The notes under the pieces: model-generated
What the model saw: only the letters and a program-made list of their open reading frames with translations
The model's database searches: none
What the model was told of the DNA's origin: nothing
Assembly: GCA_945952315.1 (NCBI GenBank)
Contig: CAMFIE010000030.1
Coordinates: forward strand, 1 to 50,107
Source: an uncultured Rhizobium sp.
GTDB lineage: Bacteria > Pseudomonadota > Alphaproteobacteria > Rhizobiales > Rhizobiaceae
Reading direction: 5' to 3'
DNA: 50,107 bases
Made by a program: the position numbers and the translations under genes
In this document: in pieces, positions 1-7,520 of the stretch
Numbering within the stretch: the stretch's first letter is position 1
Layout: every line of letters begins with the position of its first letter

Positions 1-386
1 TCCTGCAGCTCGCAATCGCCATTGGCCGCGCAAGTCAGGCAGTCGAGCGGGTGGTCGGAGATGTAGAGCTCCATCACGCCCTTGCGGATGTCCTTGAGCT
101 TGCCGGTCTGGGTATGAACCACCATGCCCGGCGAAACCGGCGTGGTGCAGGAGGCAGGCGTGCCCGCCCGGCCTTCGATTTCAACCAGACAGAGGCGGCA
201 GGAGCCGAAGGCATCCACCATGTCGGTGGCGCAGAGCTTCGGAACCTGAATGCCCGCTTCCATGGAAGCGCGCATGACGGAAGTGCCTTCCGGCACGGAA
301 ATGGCAACACCATCAATGGTGAGCGTCACCATGGTTTCGGATTTGGAGGCCGGGGTGCCGTAATCGATTTCTTGGACGAGGGTCAT
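1..386 (-). CDS. fdsA: NAD-dependent formate dehydrogenase alpha subunit, N-terminal part (partial)
   Basis: Catalytic subunit of a cytosolic molybdenum (or tungsten) formate dehydrogenase; only the first 128 residues are inside the window and the C-terminal part lies beyond base 1. The visible part is the NuoG-like ferredoxin segment: Cys52, Cys63, Cys66 and Cys80 have the [2Fe-2S] spacing (GSCRLCLVEI around 61-70), followed by the start of the next cluster motif (DCLTCAANGDC, 115-125). The ATG at 386 has an AGGA ribosome-binding site about 8 bases upstream. It follows a small DUF4287 gene and fdsB on the same strand, so electrons from formate would pass through the FeS clusters to FdsB and NAD+. 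The molybdopterin domains cannot be seen, so metal and active-site residue (Cys or Sec) are not known from this window. Confidence 0.93.
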   Translation of the reverse strand, partial: MTLVQEIDYGTPASKSETMVTLTIDGVAISVPEGTSVMRASMEAGIQVPKLCATDMVDAFGSCRLCLVEIEGRAGTPASCTTPVSPGMVVHTQTGKLKDIRKGVMELYISDHPLDCLTCAANGDCELQ

Positions 387-438
387 CGGAACGTTCCTGT
401 CGACGAGAGGGCCAGTGTGACCAAGCGAAAATGAGGGT

Positions 439-666
439 TCATCCGTTCCCGCCTTTTTTGGCATCGGCGAGAACATGGGCAACGAGGGCATTGGCATGGC
501 CGTGGCCGAGACCATGGTTTTCCTTGAGGAAAGTCACGATCTGCATATGGGCCATGCCGGACTGCGCACGAACGATATCCAGCCAGTAGGCAACGGGATG
601 GCCATACGTCTTCTCGATGGAAGGAAAGTAGGAGGCCGGACCCTTTACCTTGGTGGCATCGCTCAT
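439..666 (-). CDS. DUF4287 domain-containing small protein inside the fds operon
   Basis: A 75-residue protein matching, by recognition, the DUF4287 family: KGPASYFPSIEKTYGHP near the N-terminus and GLGHGHANALVAH near the C-terminus are the family's hallmarks. No signal peptide, membrane segment or cysteine is visible. Its ATG overlaps the fdsB stop codon by four bases (ATGA, 663-666) and the fdsA start lies 52 bases downstream, so it should be co-translated with the formate dehydrogenase subunits. It does not resemble FdsD, the small subunit usually placed at the end of fds operons, nor the sulfurtransferase-like FdsC. The function of DUF4287 is unknown; by position a role in assembly or regulation of the enzyme is possible, but this is inference only. 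Confidence 0.85.
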   Translation of the reverse strand: MSDATKVKGPASYFPSIEKTYGHPVAYWLDIVRAQSGMAHMQIVTFLKENHGLGHGHANALVAHVLADAKKGGNG

Positions 667-2219
667 TCCGCAGCCTCCACCATCGGGGCTGGGCGGAAAT
701 CATCGGGGAAATGCGTCATGGCGCTCACCACCGGATAGGGGGTGAATCCGCCAAGCGCGCAGAGCGAGCCGAACTTCATGGTGTTGCAGAGATCTTTCAG
801 CAGCGCCATGTTCTTCTCCGGCTCGATGCCGCGGGCAATCTTGTCCGCCGTCTCGACACCGCGCGTGGAGCCGATGCGGCAGGGCGTGCATTTGCCACAG
901 CTTTCCACCGCACAGAATTCCATCGCAAAGCGCGCCTGCTTCAGCATGTCCGCCGTTTCGTCGAAGACCACGATGCCGGCATGGCCGATCAGGCCATCCT
1001 TGGCCGCGAAGGCTTCGTAATCGAAGGGCGTGTCGAACAGCGCACGCGGGAAATAGGCGCCCAGCGGACCGCCAACCTGCACGGCCTTGACCGGCTTTCC
1101 GGTTGCCGTGCCGCCGCCGATCTCGTCGATGATTTCACCAAGCGTCAGGCCGAAGGCCGTTTCGAACAGGCCGCCATGCTTGACGTTGCCGGCAATCTGC
1201 AGCGGGATCGTGCCGCGCGAACGGCCCATGCCGAAATCACGGTAATGCGCAGCGCCCTTTTCCATGATCACCGGAACGGAGGCGAGCGAGATGACGTTGT
1301 TGATCACCGTCGGCTTGCCGAACAGGCCCTGATGCGCCGGAAGCGGCGGCTTGGCCCGCACGATGCCGCGCTTGCCCTCGAGCGAATTCAGAAGCGCGGT
1401 TTCCTCGCCGCAGACATAGGCGCCCGCACCGACCCGCACTTCCATATCGAACGTGTTGGCAGATCCCAGCACCGAAACGCCGAGAATGCCCGCCGCCCGG
1501 GCGAGTTCCACGGCCTTCGACATGGTGTCGATCGCATGCGGATATTCCGAGCGGATATAGATGAAGCCCTTGGTCGCGCCGGTCGCGATCCCGGCAATCG
1601 CCATACCTTCGATCAGAACGAAGGGATCGCCTTCCATGATCATCCGGTCGGCAAAGGTGCCGCTGTCGCCTTCGTCGGCATTGCAGACGATATATTTGCG
1701 GTCGGCGACCGCCTCCATCACCGTCTTCCACTTGATGCCGGTCGGGAAGCCCGCGCCACCACGGCCGCGCAGGCCGCTGTCGGTCACTTCCTTGACGATA
1801 TCGGCCGGAACCATCGACACGGCGCGCTCCAGACCCTTGAGGCCGCCGAGCGAGCGGTAATCCTCGATCGACAGCGGATCGATCACGCCGCAGCGGGCAA
1901 AGGTCAGGCGGGTCTGCTTCTTGAGGAACGGGATCTCCTCGGTGAGACCGAGCGACAGCACATGTGCGCCACCCGTTTCAAGGCCAGCGGCAACGAGGCT
2001 CTCGACATCGGAAGCCTTGACCGGACCATAGGCCACGCGGCCCTGGGCAGTCTCCACTTCCACCATCGGCTCCAGCCAGTGCATGCCGCGCGAACCGTTG
2101 CGGACGACGCGGGCATCAATGCCTTTTGCCTTGAGGGTTTCGGAGAGTTTCGCGGCCACCTTGTCAGCGCCAAGGGCTACGGCTGCGGCATCTTTCGGAA
2201 CGAAAATCCTGGTGGTCAT
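663..2219 (-). CDS. fdsB: NAD-dependent formate dehydrogenase beta (diaphorase) subunit
   Basis: 518 residues, homologous to NuoF with an N-terminal thioredoxin-like extension. It carries the FMN/NADH site (GRGGAGFPTGIKWK, about residues 152-165) and the [4Fe-4S] motif ESCGKCTPCRIGSTRG near residue 440, followed by a distal Cys in the SLCALGG segment. In the known FdsABG enzymes this subunit accepts electrons from FdsA and reduces NAD+ to NADH in the cytoplasm. Its ATG overlaps the fdsG stop codon by four bases and its own stop overlaps the DUF4287 start by four bases, so translation is tightly coupled. Length and motifs are intact; nothing suggests decay. Confidence 0.96.
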   Translation of the reverse strand: MTTRIFVPKDAAAVALGADKVAAKLSETLKAKGIDARVVRNGSRGMHWLEPMVEVETAQGRVAYGPVKASDVESLVAAGLETGGAHVLSLGLTEEIPFLKKQTRLTFARCGVIDPLSIEDYRSLGGLKGLERAVSMVPADIVKEVTDSGLRGRGGAGFPTGIKWKTVMEAVADRKYIVCNADEGDSGTFADRMIMEGDPFVLIEGMAIAGIATGATKGFIYIRSEYPHAIDTMSKAVELARAAGILGVSVLGSANTFDMEVRVGAGAYVCGEETALLNSLEGKRGIVRAKPPLPAHQGLFGKPTVINNVISLASVPVIMEKGAAHYRDFGMGRSRGTIPLQIAGNVKHGGLFETAFGLTLGEIIDEIGGGTATGKPVKAVQVGGPLGAYFPRALFDTPFDYEAFAAKDGLIGHAGIVVFDETADMLKQARFAMEFCAVESCGKCTPCRIGSTRGVETADKIARGIEPEKNMALLKDLCNTMKFGSLCALGGFTPYPVVSAMTHFPDDFRPAPMVEAAE

Positions 2220-2695
2220 CGGCGGGCCTCCTGAACCAGAGCATCAACAGAGGCATCATCAAGCCGGGCATGCAGTTCCCCGTCCAGCATCGCGGCCGGG
2301 GCGCAGGAACAGAGGCCGAGGCAATAGACCGGCTCCAGCGTGACGGCGCCGTCAAGCGTCGTCTGGTGGAAATCGATGCCGAGCGCCTTCTTGATCCGCG
2401 CTTCCACGGCATCGCCGCCCATGGACTGGCAGGCTTCCGCCCGGCAGATCTTCAGCACATGCCGACCGGTCGGATGGTTGCGATAATCATGGTAGAAGGT
2501 CATCACGCCATGCACTTCGGCGCGCGACAGATTGAGTGCTTCGGCAATCACCGGCAGGGCTTCCTGCGGCACATAGCCAAACTCGTCCTGCACCTCGTGA
2601 AGGATCGGCAACAGCGGCCCTTCCAGCGCCATCAGCCGATCCACGATCGACTGGACGCGCTGGGCAAGATCGCCGCTCGCAACATGAATGGTCAT
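2216..2695 (-). CDS. fdsG: NAD-dependent formate dehydrogenase gamma subunit (NuoE-like)
   Basis: 159 residues, NuoE-like [2Fe-2S] thioredoxin-fold subunit. Cluster cysteines are visible as CRAEAC (in KICRAEACQSMGG) and CLGLC (in PVYCLGLCSC). The start at 2695 (MTIHVASGD) is chosen because a GGGAG site lies about 8 bases upstream; the longer open frame back to 2836 has no family-like sequence. It is the first gene of the leftward fds operon, with 187 bases between it and the upstream LysR-type gene that hold a candidate LysR-type operator. In the known enzymes the gamma subunit accompanies FdsB as part of the NADH-forming module. Confidence 0.94.
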   Translation of the reverse strand: MTIHVASGDLAQRVQSIVDRLMALEGPLLPILHEVQDEFGYVPQEALPVIAEALNLSRAEVHGVMTFYHDYRNHPTGRHVLKICRAEACQSMGGDAVEARIKKALGIDFHQTTLDGAVTLEPVYCLGLCSCAPAAMLDGELHARLDDASVDALVQEARR

Positions 2696-2875
2696 CAATG
2701 CGTCTCCCGATACGCTTGATGCACCGGAACACCCGTTTTCAAGGCGGACTGCGGCACATCGAATTTCCAAGGAAATGAAAGGCTTGCAGGGCCCGGATCT
2801 CTGTCGGTCGCCGCCTGTTGTGCCCAAGTGTCGCAAGTCACGGGCAGGCGGTCAATAAGGCAGTTCCGTCAAGTG

Positions 2876-2890
2876 ATAGTTTTTATCTAT
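2876..2890 (-). promoter_or_regulatory. Candidate LysR-type regulator box (ATAG-N7-CTAT, T-N11-A)
   Basis: A perfect interrupted dyad ATAG-N7-CTAT that also satisfies the T-N11-A rule of LysR-family operators. It lies about 180 bases upstream of fdsG, over the last codons of the LysR-type gene (its TAA stop is at 2883-2885). A TTGACG (-35-like, complement of 2867-2872) lies just downstream on the minus strand, but no convincing -10 element is seen. Binding by the adjacent regulator is inferred. Confidence 0.45.
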
Positions 2891-3782
2891 CGAAGGCCAG
2901 TTTCTCGCTCAGTATGCGCGCTTCATGCAGAAGGGCTGAAACAAGCGGCGTGTAGGGCTCACGATGCGTCGCGATCAGGCCAACCACATGATAAGTGTCA
3001 GGTTCGCGGATCGGTATGGCGATGACTTCTTCAGGAAAACCAAAGGACTTGGCGGCATTGAGCGGCATGATCGAGGCCCAGCGCCCGCTTCGCAAATGGG
3101 AAAACAGCACGATCATCGAGTTTGATTCGAGCGTCGGTCTGACGGTCACGCCTGCTTCGGCAAAATGCTGGTTTATGATGCGCCGGTTCTGCATATCGGG
3201 GGTTAATAGGCAAAGCCGAAGATCGGCAACCTCCTTCCACGTCACGCTTTCCCGGTCTGAATAACGGCTGTTTCTGGCGGTGATCAGGTGGTAGCGTTCT
3301 GCATGCAGCGGCACGCTTGTGACGCGACCGAGCGGTTCGTTTTCGAGATAGGTGATGCCCGCATCGATCTCCAGGTTTTCAAGCAGGCTCAGCACCTGCA
3401 GCGAGGTGCAGGAGGCAACCGAGATGGTCACATCCGGATGTTTTTCCTGAAAGGGTGCGGTGATATCCTGAACCATGGCAAGGGCGGTCGGAATGGCGGC
3501 GAGCCGGATGTGGCCGGAAAGACCTTTTCGTGCGGCCTGCATTTCCTGTCGCATGGTGCGGGCATCGCCGACGATCCGGCGTGCCCATTCGAGCACGCGC
3601 TGGCCTTCCGGCGTCAGGCCCTGAAAGCGTGATCCCCGCACGACCAGACTGACGCCCAGTTGCTCCTCCAGTTGCCGGATGGCCGCCGAAAGCGTCGGCT
3701 GCGAAATCCCGCATTCCTCCGCCGCCTTGGCAAAATGCCGCTGGCGTGCAAGAGCGATGAAATATTCGAGCTTGTCGATCAT
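2883..3782 (-). CDS. LysR family transcriptional regulator (probable regulator of the formate dehydrogenase operon)
   Basis: 299 residues, the normal LysR length. The N-terminal winged helix-turn-helix is clear (ALARQRHFAKAAEECGISQP followed by TLSAAIRQLEEQLG), followed by a periplasmic-binding-protein-like effector domain. It sits upstream of fdsG on the same strand, an arrangement that allows autoregulation and control of the operon. LysR-type regulators (FdsR) next to fds operons are known to control them in other proteobacteria; here the assignment rests on position and on the ATAG-N7-CTAT box overlapping the gene's own stop codon. The effector (formate, molybdate or other) cannot be read from the sequence. 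Confidence 0.9.
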   Translation of the reverse strand: MIDKLEYFIALARQRHFAKAAEECGISQPTLSAAIRQLEEQLGVSLVVRGSRFQGLTPEGQRVLEWARRIVGDARTMRQEMQAARKGLSGHIRLAAIPTALAMVQDITAPFQEKHPDVTISVASCTSLQVLSLLENLEIDAGITYLENEPLGRVTSVPLHAERYHLITARNSRYSDRESVTWKEVADLRLCLLTPDMQNRRIINQHFAEAGVTVRPTLESNSMIVLFSHLRSGRWASIMPLNAAKSFGFPEEVIAIPIREPDTYHVVGLIATHREPYTPLVSALLHEARILSEKLAFDR

Positions 3783-3858
3783 GGAAGCTTCCGTCAGGCG
3801 GTCTGTCCACGCGTTCTAGCGCAAATCCGGCGGAAGCGTAACCACGGCTCCTCTCCGC

Positions 3859-5400
3859 TCAGCTGCCGCTGCTGACGGAACGCTTCCTTTCCCAGAGTGT
3901 ATAGGGTCCGGTTGAAAGATCCAGCTTCACGAACGCATCGAGTTCTGCCGTCGGGCAGTCCGCCGAGGCAATGACATGGTCTCTGCCTTCTGAAGAGAGG
4001 GCTGGGCCGGAGGCTGTTTCGAGGCTGATGTGGTGCAATCTTTGCAGATAGGCATGCAACTGCCAATCCGTCCCGACATTGCCGCAGGATGCAATCCGCA
4101 CCCGGCAGGACGGTCCATGCTGGCAAACCGCTTGCGAAATGGCATCTGCTGCGCGGATGAGCTCTCCGTCGCGTCCCGGTGCGCCGAGGGATGAGATCGC
4201 AAATGCCAACGAAAGAGCCAAGGCGGCAGAATAGGCCTTCCTCAGAAGCAGCACGGTCTTTTCCTTGAATGCGGCAAGTATGGCCGTGAGCGGCGCGGCT
4301 ATCAGCACCGTCCATCCGGCAGCATAGAAAGGCAGCGCTATGTTGAAATAGAAACTGTAGATGCGCGGGCTGACAAGCAGGGGCAGGGAGGAAGCAAGGC
4401 CCATGCAAAAATAGAAAAGTGCCTTGGAGCCTCTCCCCTCTCCCAGAACAGGCCCGGTACGGCCAAAACGATGTTTTGATCCGGCAAGGTGGTAAGCGGC
4501 GAAGGTGCCGAGCGTGAAGGCGATCGGATAGAGGGTTACGCGAACCAGTGTCCATACCGCATAGGCCCCGCCGCCCTCATTGCCGCGCGCACCCGACAGA
4601 CTTGCTATTACCTGGCTCTGAAAATATCGGACCATATAGAGCCTTGGTTCCTCAAACAGGGCGAGGAACCCGACGGCTGCGCCCAAAACCGCCACCAGGA
4701 ATAGCGTCGACAGCAATGCATTGAGGAAGGTGATTTCCCGGCGTGTCAGCCAGAAAAAGCCGATTGTCGCAAGCGGGAACAGGCCGACCGGCCCCTTTAC
4801 GAGCACGGCTGAAAACACAAGCAGCCCGCCAAGCAGCAGAAAGCCCGCCCGCCGTGCCAGTGTCCCGGCGGATACGGCGATCAAACTGCATAGAGCTGCA
4901 GCATAACCAAACAGGACGAGCATGTTCTCCAGCATGTTGTTGGCAAACGCCCAGGAGAACTTGCCGCAGATCAATGTGAAAACGAGGAAAAGGGGAGCAA
5001 GTCGGCCAAGTGTCTGATCATCGCCCGCTATTCTCTTCCAGAGCGAAAAGAGCACAAAGCCCACAGGCAGGATCAGCGCGGCGGAAAACAGTTTCTCCAC
5101 CCAGATGTGATCTCCAAAAAATCTGAAAAGCACCGATTCCAGGATCATCATCAAGGGGGGATGTTCCGCAAATACCGGGAACATAGTGTCCGAAAAGGAG
5201 GGGCGCCAAATGGAAGCACCGTCTGCGAGGTTTCGGGCGATGCTTGCGTATATCAGGCCGTCAAAAAACATCGACTGCTGGATCGTGGGCAAAAGGATCA
5301 GCCAGGCAAGAAGAATGAGGAGCAGTATCCAGATATTGATCACATCGAAGGATATCGGCTGCGGGACCGATGGATTAAGTGGTCTTTCAGGCGCGCTCAT
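3859..5400 (-). CDS. GT39-family membrane glycosyltransferase (ArnT/PMT-like)
   Basis: 513 residues from the ATG at 5400, which overlaps the stop codon of the upstream GT2 gene by four bases (ATGA); a slightly longer frame to 5436 is possible but less likely. The N-terminal half has a long hydrophobic helix (residues about 20-45), then a luminal-loop-like segment (FFDGLIYASIARNLADG, then FAEHPPLMM) as in GT39 enzymes such as ArnT, followed by about ten further hydrophobic segments; the last 130 residues are soluble. Such enzymes move a sugar from a polyprenyl-phosphate donor to a lipid or protein in the periplasm. Coupling to a dolichol-phosphate-mannose-synthase-like GT2 fits a donor-maker/transferase pair. 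The acceptor is unknown. Confidence 0.8.
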   Translation of the reverse strand: MSAPERPLNPSVPQPISFDVINIWILLLILLAWLILLPTIQQSMFFDGLIYASIARNLADGASIWRPSFSDTMFPVFAEHPPLMMILESVLFRFFGDHIWVEKLFSAALILPVGFVLFSLWKRIAGDDQTLGRLAPLFLVFTLICGKFSWAFANNMLENMLVLFGYAAALCSLIAVSAGTLARRAGFLLLGGLLVFSAVLVKGPVGLFPLATIGFFWLTRREITFLNALLSTLFLVAVLGAAVGFLALFEEPRLYMVRYFQSQVIASLSGARGNEGGGAYAVWTLVRVTLYPIAFTLGTFAAYHLAGSKHRFGRTGPVLGEGRGSKALFYFCMGLASSLPLLVSPRIYSFYFNIALPFYAAGWTVLIAAPLTAILAAFKEKTVLLLRKAYSAALALSLAFAISSLGAPGRDGELIRAADAISQAVCQHGPSCRVRIASCGNVGTDWQLHAYLQRLHHISLETASGPALSSEGRDHVIASADCPTAELDAFVKLDLSTGPYTLWERKRSVSSGS

Positions 5401-6479
5401 TTCCAGATGATCCTGTTTGAAATCACGAATTTCCAAAGCGTATCAATGGCAATTCCGGCAAGCGTTGAAATGACAACGAGATGTCCGAAGCGCTCATAGG
5501 TCAAGACAGCAACGGATATGTTCGCCGCGATCCCGAAAGCCGAAGCGAGCAGATATTTGAGATAGCCCAAAAGCATGCCGGCGCCGCGTAACCGCCGGTC
5601 CCGGAACGTCAGCACGTTATTGAATGCAAAATTTGTCGTGGCGGCGATGAGGGTTGCCAGTGTCTGCGCCAGCCTGAAGCTCAACCCCGTCAAAAGCCCG
5701 GCATAGAGGCCGCAAAAATGTACGGCGAGGCCGGTTACTCCGACAAGGATAAAGGAAATCAGCTTTGCCGGAATGAGGGAGCCAGTCGCCTTGCTCAAAA
5801 GGAAAGTCAGGAACTGCCAGGCAACGTAACTGTCCAGCTTGGAAATACCACTCATCCGGGTGCCGAAATCGAACGGCAACTCCGCATGTTTCAGGTGTCG
5901 GTCGCTGCTTAATATGTCCAGCAATAGCTTGAATCCAGGATCGCTCAGGCCGGGGGCAAGGCGCATGAACGCATCCCGTTTTATCATGAAAAACCCGGTC
6001 AGCGGGTCCGATAGTGTGCGGCCAATGACGCGGCTTCCCAGAAAATTGCCGAACCGCGATATCTTCTGGCGCAGGAAAGAAAGGGAATGCGGGTCGGTGA
6101 TCTCATCCAGCTTTCTCGATGCGCTGACAATATCCAGATTGTCCGTCAGCAGGCGCTCGATCATCCGGGGGATATATTTAGGATCATGCTGGCCATCGCC
6201 ATCCATGATACAAAGGATATTGCCTTTGGCCGAAAGCATGCCCTGAATGGAGGCCCGCGCAAGACCCCTGTCTGCGAGGCGAAGAATGAGACGAACCCGG
6301 CTATCCAGCTGCGATAGACGAAACGCTTCCTCATGGGTGCCGTCGCTTGAGTTGTCATCAACGACGATCACTTCCCAATCCAGCCCTGACAGCGCCAAAT
6401 CCATTCGGGCGAGCAGCGGGGCCAAATTCTCCTTTTCGTTATAGGTTGGAACAATCACCGAAATTTTCGTGCCCGACAA
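5397..6479 (-). CDS. GT2 glycosyltransferase (polyprenyl-phosphate sugar synthase-like) fused to GtrA domain
   Basis: About 360 residues. The N-terminal part is a DPM1-like GT2 domain (ISVIVPTYNEKENL, then VIVVDDNSSDGT and the DGDGQHDP metal-binding segment). From about residue 235 it becomes hydrophobic with four membrane helices of the GtrA type. It should load a sugar onto polyprenyl phosphate at the cytoplasmic face and help flip it. No ATG precedes the conserved core: the frame opens with TTG at 6521, and a second TTG at 6479 has a GGGG ribosome site six bases upstream, so I prefer 6479 (start MSGTKISVIVPTYNE). It is coupled to the downstream GT39 gene by an ATGA overlap. The sugar is unknown. 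Confidence 0.82.
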   Translation of the reverse strand: MSGTKISVIVPTYNEKENLAPLLARMDLALSGLDWEVIVVDDNSSDGTHEEAFRLSQLDSRVRLILRLADRGLARASIQGMLSAKGNILCIMDGDGQHDPKYIPRMIERLLTDNLDIVSASRKLDEITDPHSLSFLRQKISRFGNFLGSRVIGRTLSDPLTGFFMIKRDAFMRLAPGLSDPGFKLLLDILSSDRHLKHAELPFDFGTRMSGISKLDSYVAWQFLTFLLSKATGSLIPAKLISFILVGVTGLAVHFCGLYAGLLTGLSFRLAQTLATLIAATTNFAFNNVLTFRDRRLRGAGMLLGYLKYLLASAFGIAANISVAVLTYERFGHLVVISTLAGIAIDTLWKFVISNRIIWK

Positions 6480-6641
6480 TTTGAACCCCGGAATTACAAT
6501 GTTTAAGAGTGGCGCGAGCAATATAATAAGTTAACGAAAAATCAATAGCTCGACACTTGTTGGCTATGCGCGCTCATTCTTCGTTTGTTTCACTTTCTGA
6601 CGGGCTGCGATAACATTTTCAGTACGGCAATGGAGGTAAAG

Positions 6642-7409
6642 ATGATTCTCAAAGGGCGCCAGAGGGACATTCTCGAGATCGCCAAGGCCGAAGGGCGCGT
6701 GCTGGTGGATGACCTTTCTCTCCGGTTCTCGGTTACCCCGCAGACCATCCGCAAGGATCTGAATGATCTGTGCGAGGCGAGGAGCCTGACGCGCATTCAT
6801 GGTGGCGCGCTTTTCCCGAGCGGCACGGAAAATGTGAAATACGAGGCGCGCCGGTCTATTGCGGCCGCCGAGAAGCAGGCGATCGGCAAGGCGGCTGCGG
6901 GCCTCATTCCTGACAAGGCCTCACTCTTCATCAATATCGGCACGACAACGGAAGCGGTCGGCGAAGCATTAAGCGGCCACCACGAACTGATGGTCATCAC
7001 CAACAATATCAATGTGGCCAACCGGCTTCGCATCTATCCGTCCATCGAGGTCGTGATTGCAGGCGGTGTGGTGCGCGGTTCCGATGGTGGTATCGTCGGC
7101 GAGGCCGCGGTGGATTTCTTCCGGCAGTTCAAGGTGGATTTTGCCGTGATCGGCGCATCCGCCATCGATGCGGACGGCGCTCTGCTCGATTACGATTTTC
7201 GCGAAGTGAAGGTGGCCCAGGCGATCATCGCCAATGCACGCCATGTCATCCTCGTGGCTGACAGCACAAAGTTCGAACGCACCGCGCCGGTGCGCATCGG
7301 TCATCTGTCACAGGTCCATACCTTTTTCACAGATCATTGTCCGCTTCCCGATCTGCGGGCCATCGCCGAAAGCCATGAGGTTACGCTGATCGAAACCGGG
7401 CGGAGTTGA
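6642..7409 (+). CDS. glpR: DeoR-family regulator, GlpR-like glycerol-3-phosphate repressor
   Basis: 255 residues. N-terminal DeoR helix-turn-helix (RQRDILEIAKAEGRV through TPQTIRKDLNDL) and a C-terminal phosphosugar-binding DeoRC domain (SLFINIGTTTEAVGEAL; INVANRL; VADSTKF). The start at 6642 is chosen for the GGAGG at 6632-6636; upstream in-frame ATGs lack a site. It is followed at 112 bases by glpD on the same strand, and glycerol-3-phosphate is the expected inducer for this subfamily. TTCGTTT-type repeats occur both in its own leader (6580-6586) and before glpD (7418-7445), supporting autoregulation and repression of glpD. Confidence 0.88.
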   Translation: MILKGRQRDILEIAKAEGRVLVDDLSLRFSVTPQTIRKDLNDLCEARSLTRIHGGALFPSGTENVKYEARRSIAAAEKQAIGKAAAGLIPDKASLFINIGTTTEAVGEALSGHHELMVITNNINVANRLRIYPSIEVVIAGGVVRGSDGGIVGEAAVDFFRQFKVDFAVIGASAIDADGALLDYDFREVKVAQAIIANARHVILVADSTKFERTAPVRIGHLSQVHTFFTDHCPLPDLRAIAESHEVTLIETGRS

Positions 7410-7417
7410 GGCGAGCG

Positions 7418-7445
7418 TTCGTTTATCTTCGTTTGACATTCGTTT
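7418..7445 (+). promoter_or_regulatory. Three tandem TTCGTTT repeats, candidate GlpR operator
   Basis: TTCGTTT occurs at 7418-7424, 7428-7434 and 7439-7445, spaced 10 and 11 bases, so all copies face the same side of the helix. The middle copy runs into the -35 element of the candidate glpD promoter. A single further copy is at 6580-6586 before glpR. DeoR-family repressors often bind such direct repeats; binding by the adjacent GlpR is inferred. Confidence 0.55.
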
Positions 7446-7461
7446 GATTTTCACATTAAGT
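7433..7461 (+). promoter_or_regulatory. Candidate sigma70 promoter of glpD
   Basis: TTGACA (7433-7438), 17-base spacer, TTAAGT (7456-7461). The -35 matches consensus fully; the -10 is weak, as is common in alphaproteobacteria. It overlaps the TTCGTTT repeats, so a repressor bound there would block RNA polymerase. The leader to the GTG start at 7521 would be about 50 bases. Confidence 0.5.
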
Positions 7462-7520
7462 GACTTGAGGCGCGAATGCGGGGGCATTCGGGCATTTCTT
7501 GCCATGGAAAGGCGGTAGTC

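Noticed and set aside
711-2234. 507-residue open frame antisense to fdsB
   Set aside because: It mirrors the coding phase of fdsB in GC-rich DNA, has His/Arg-rich content without domains, and lacks a ribosome site.
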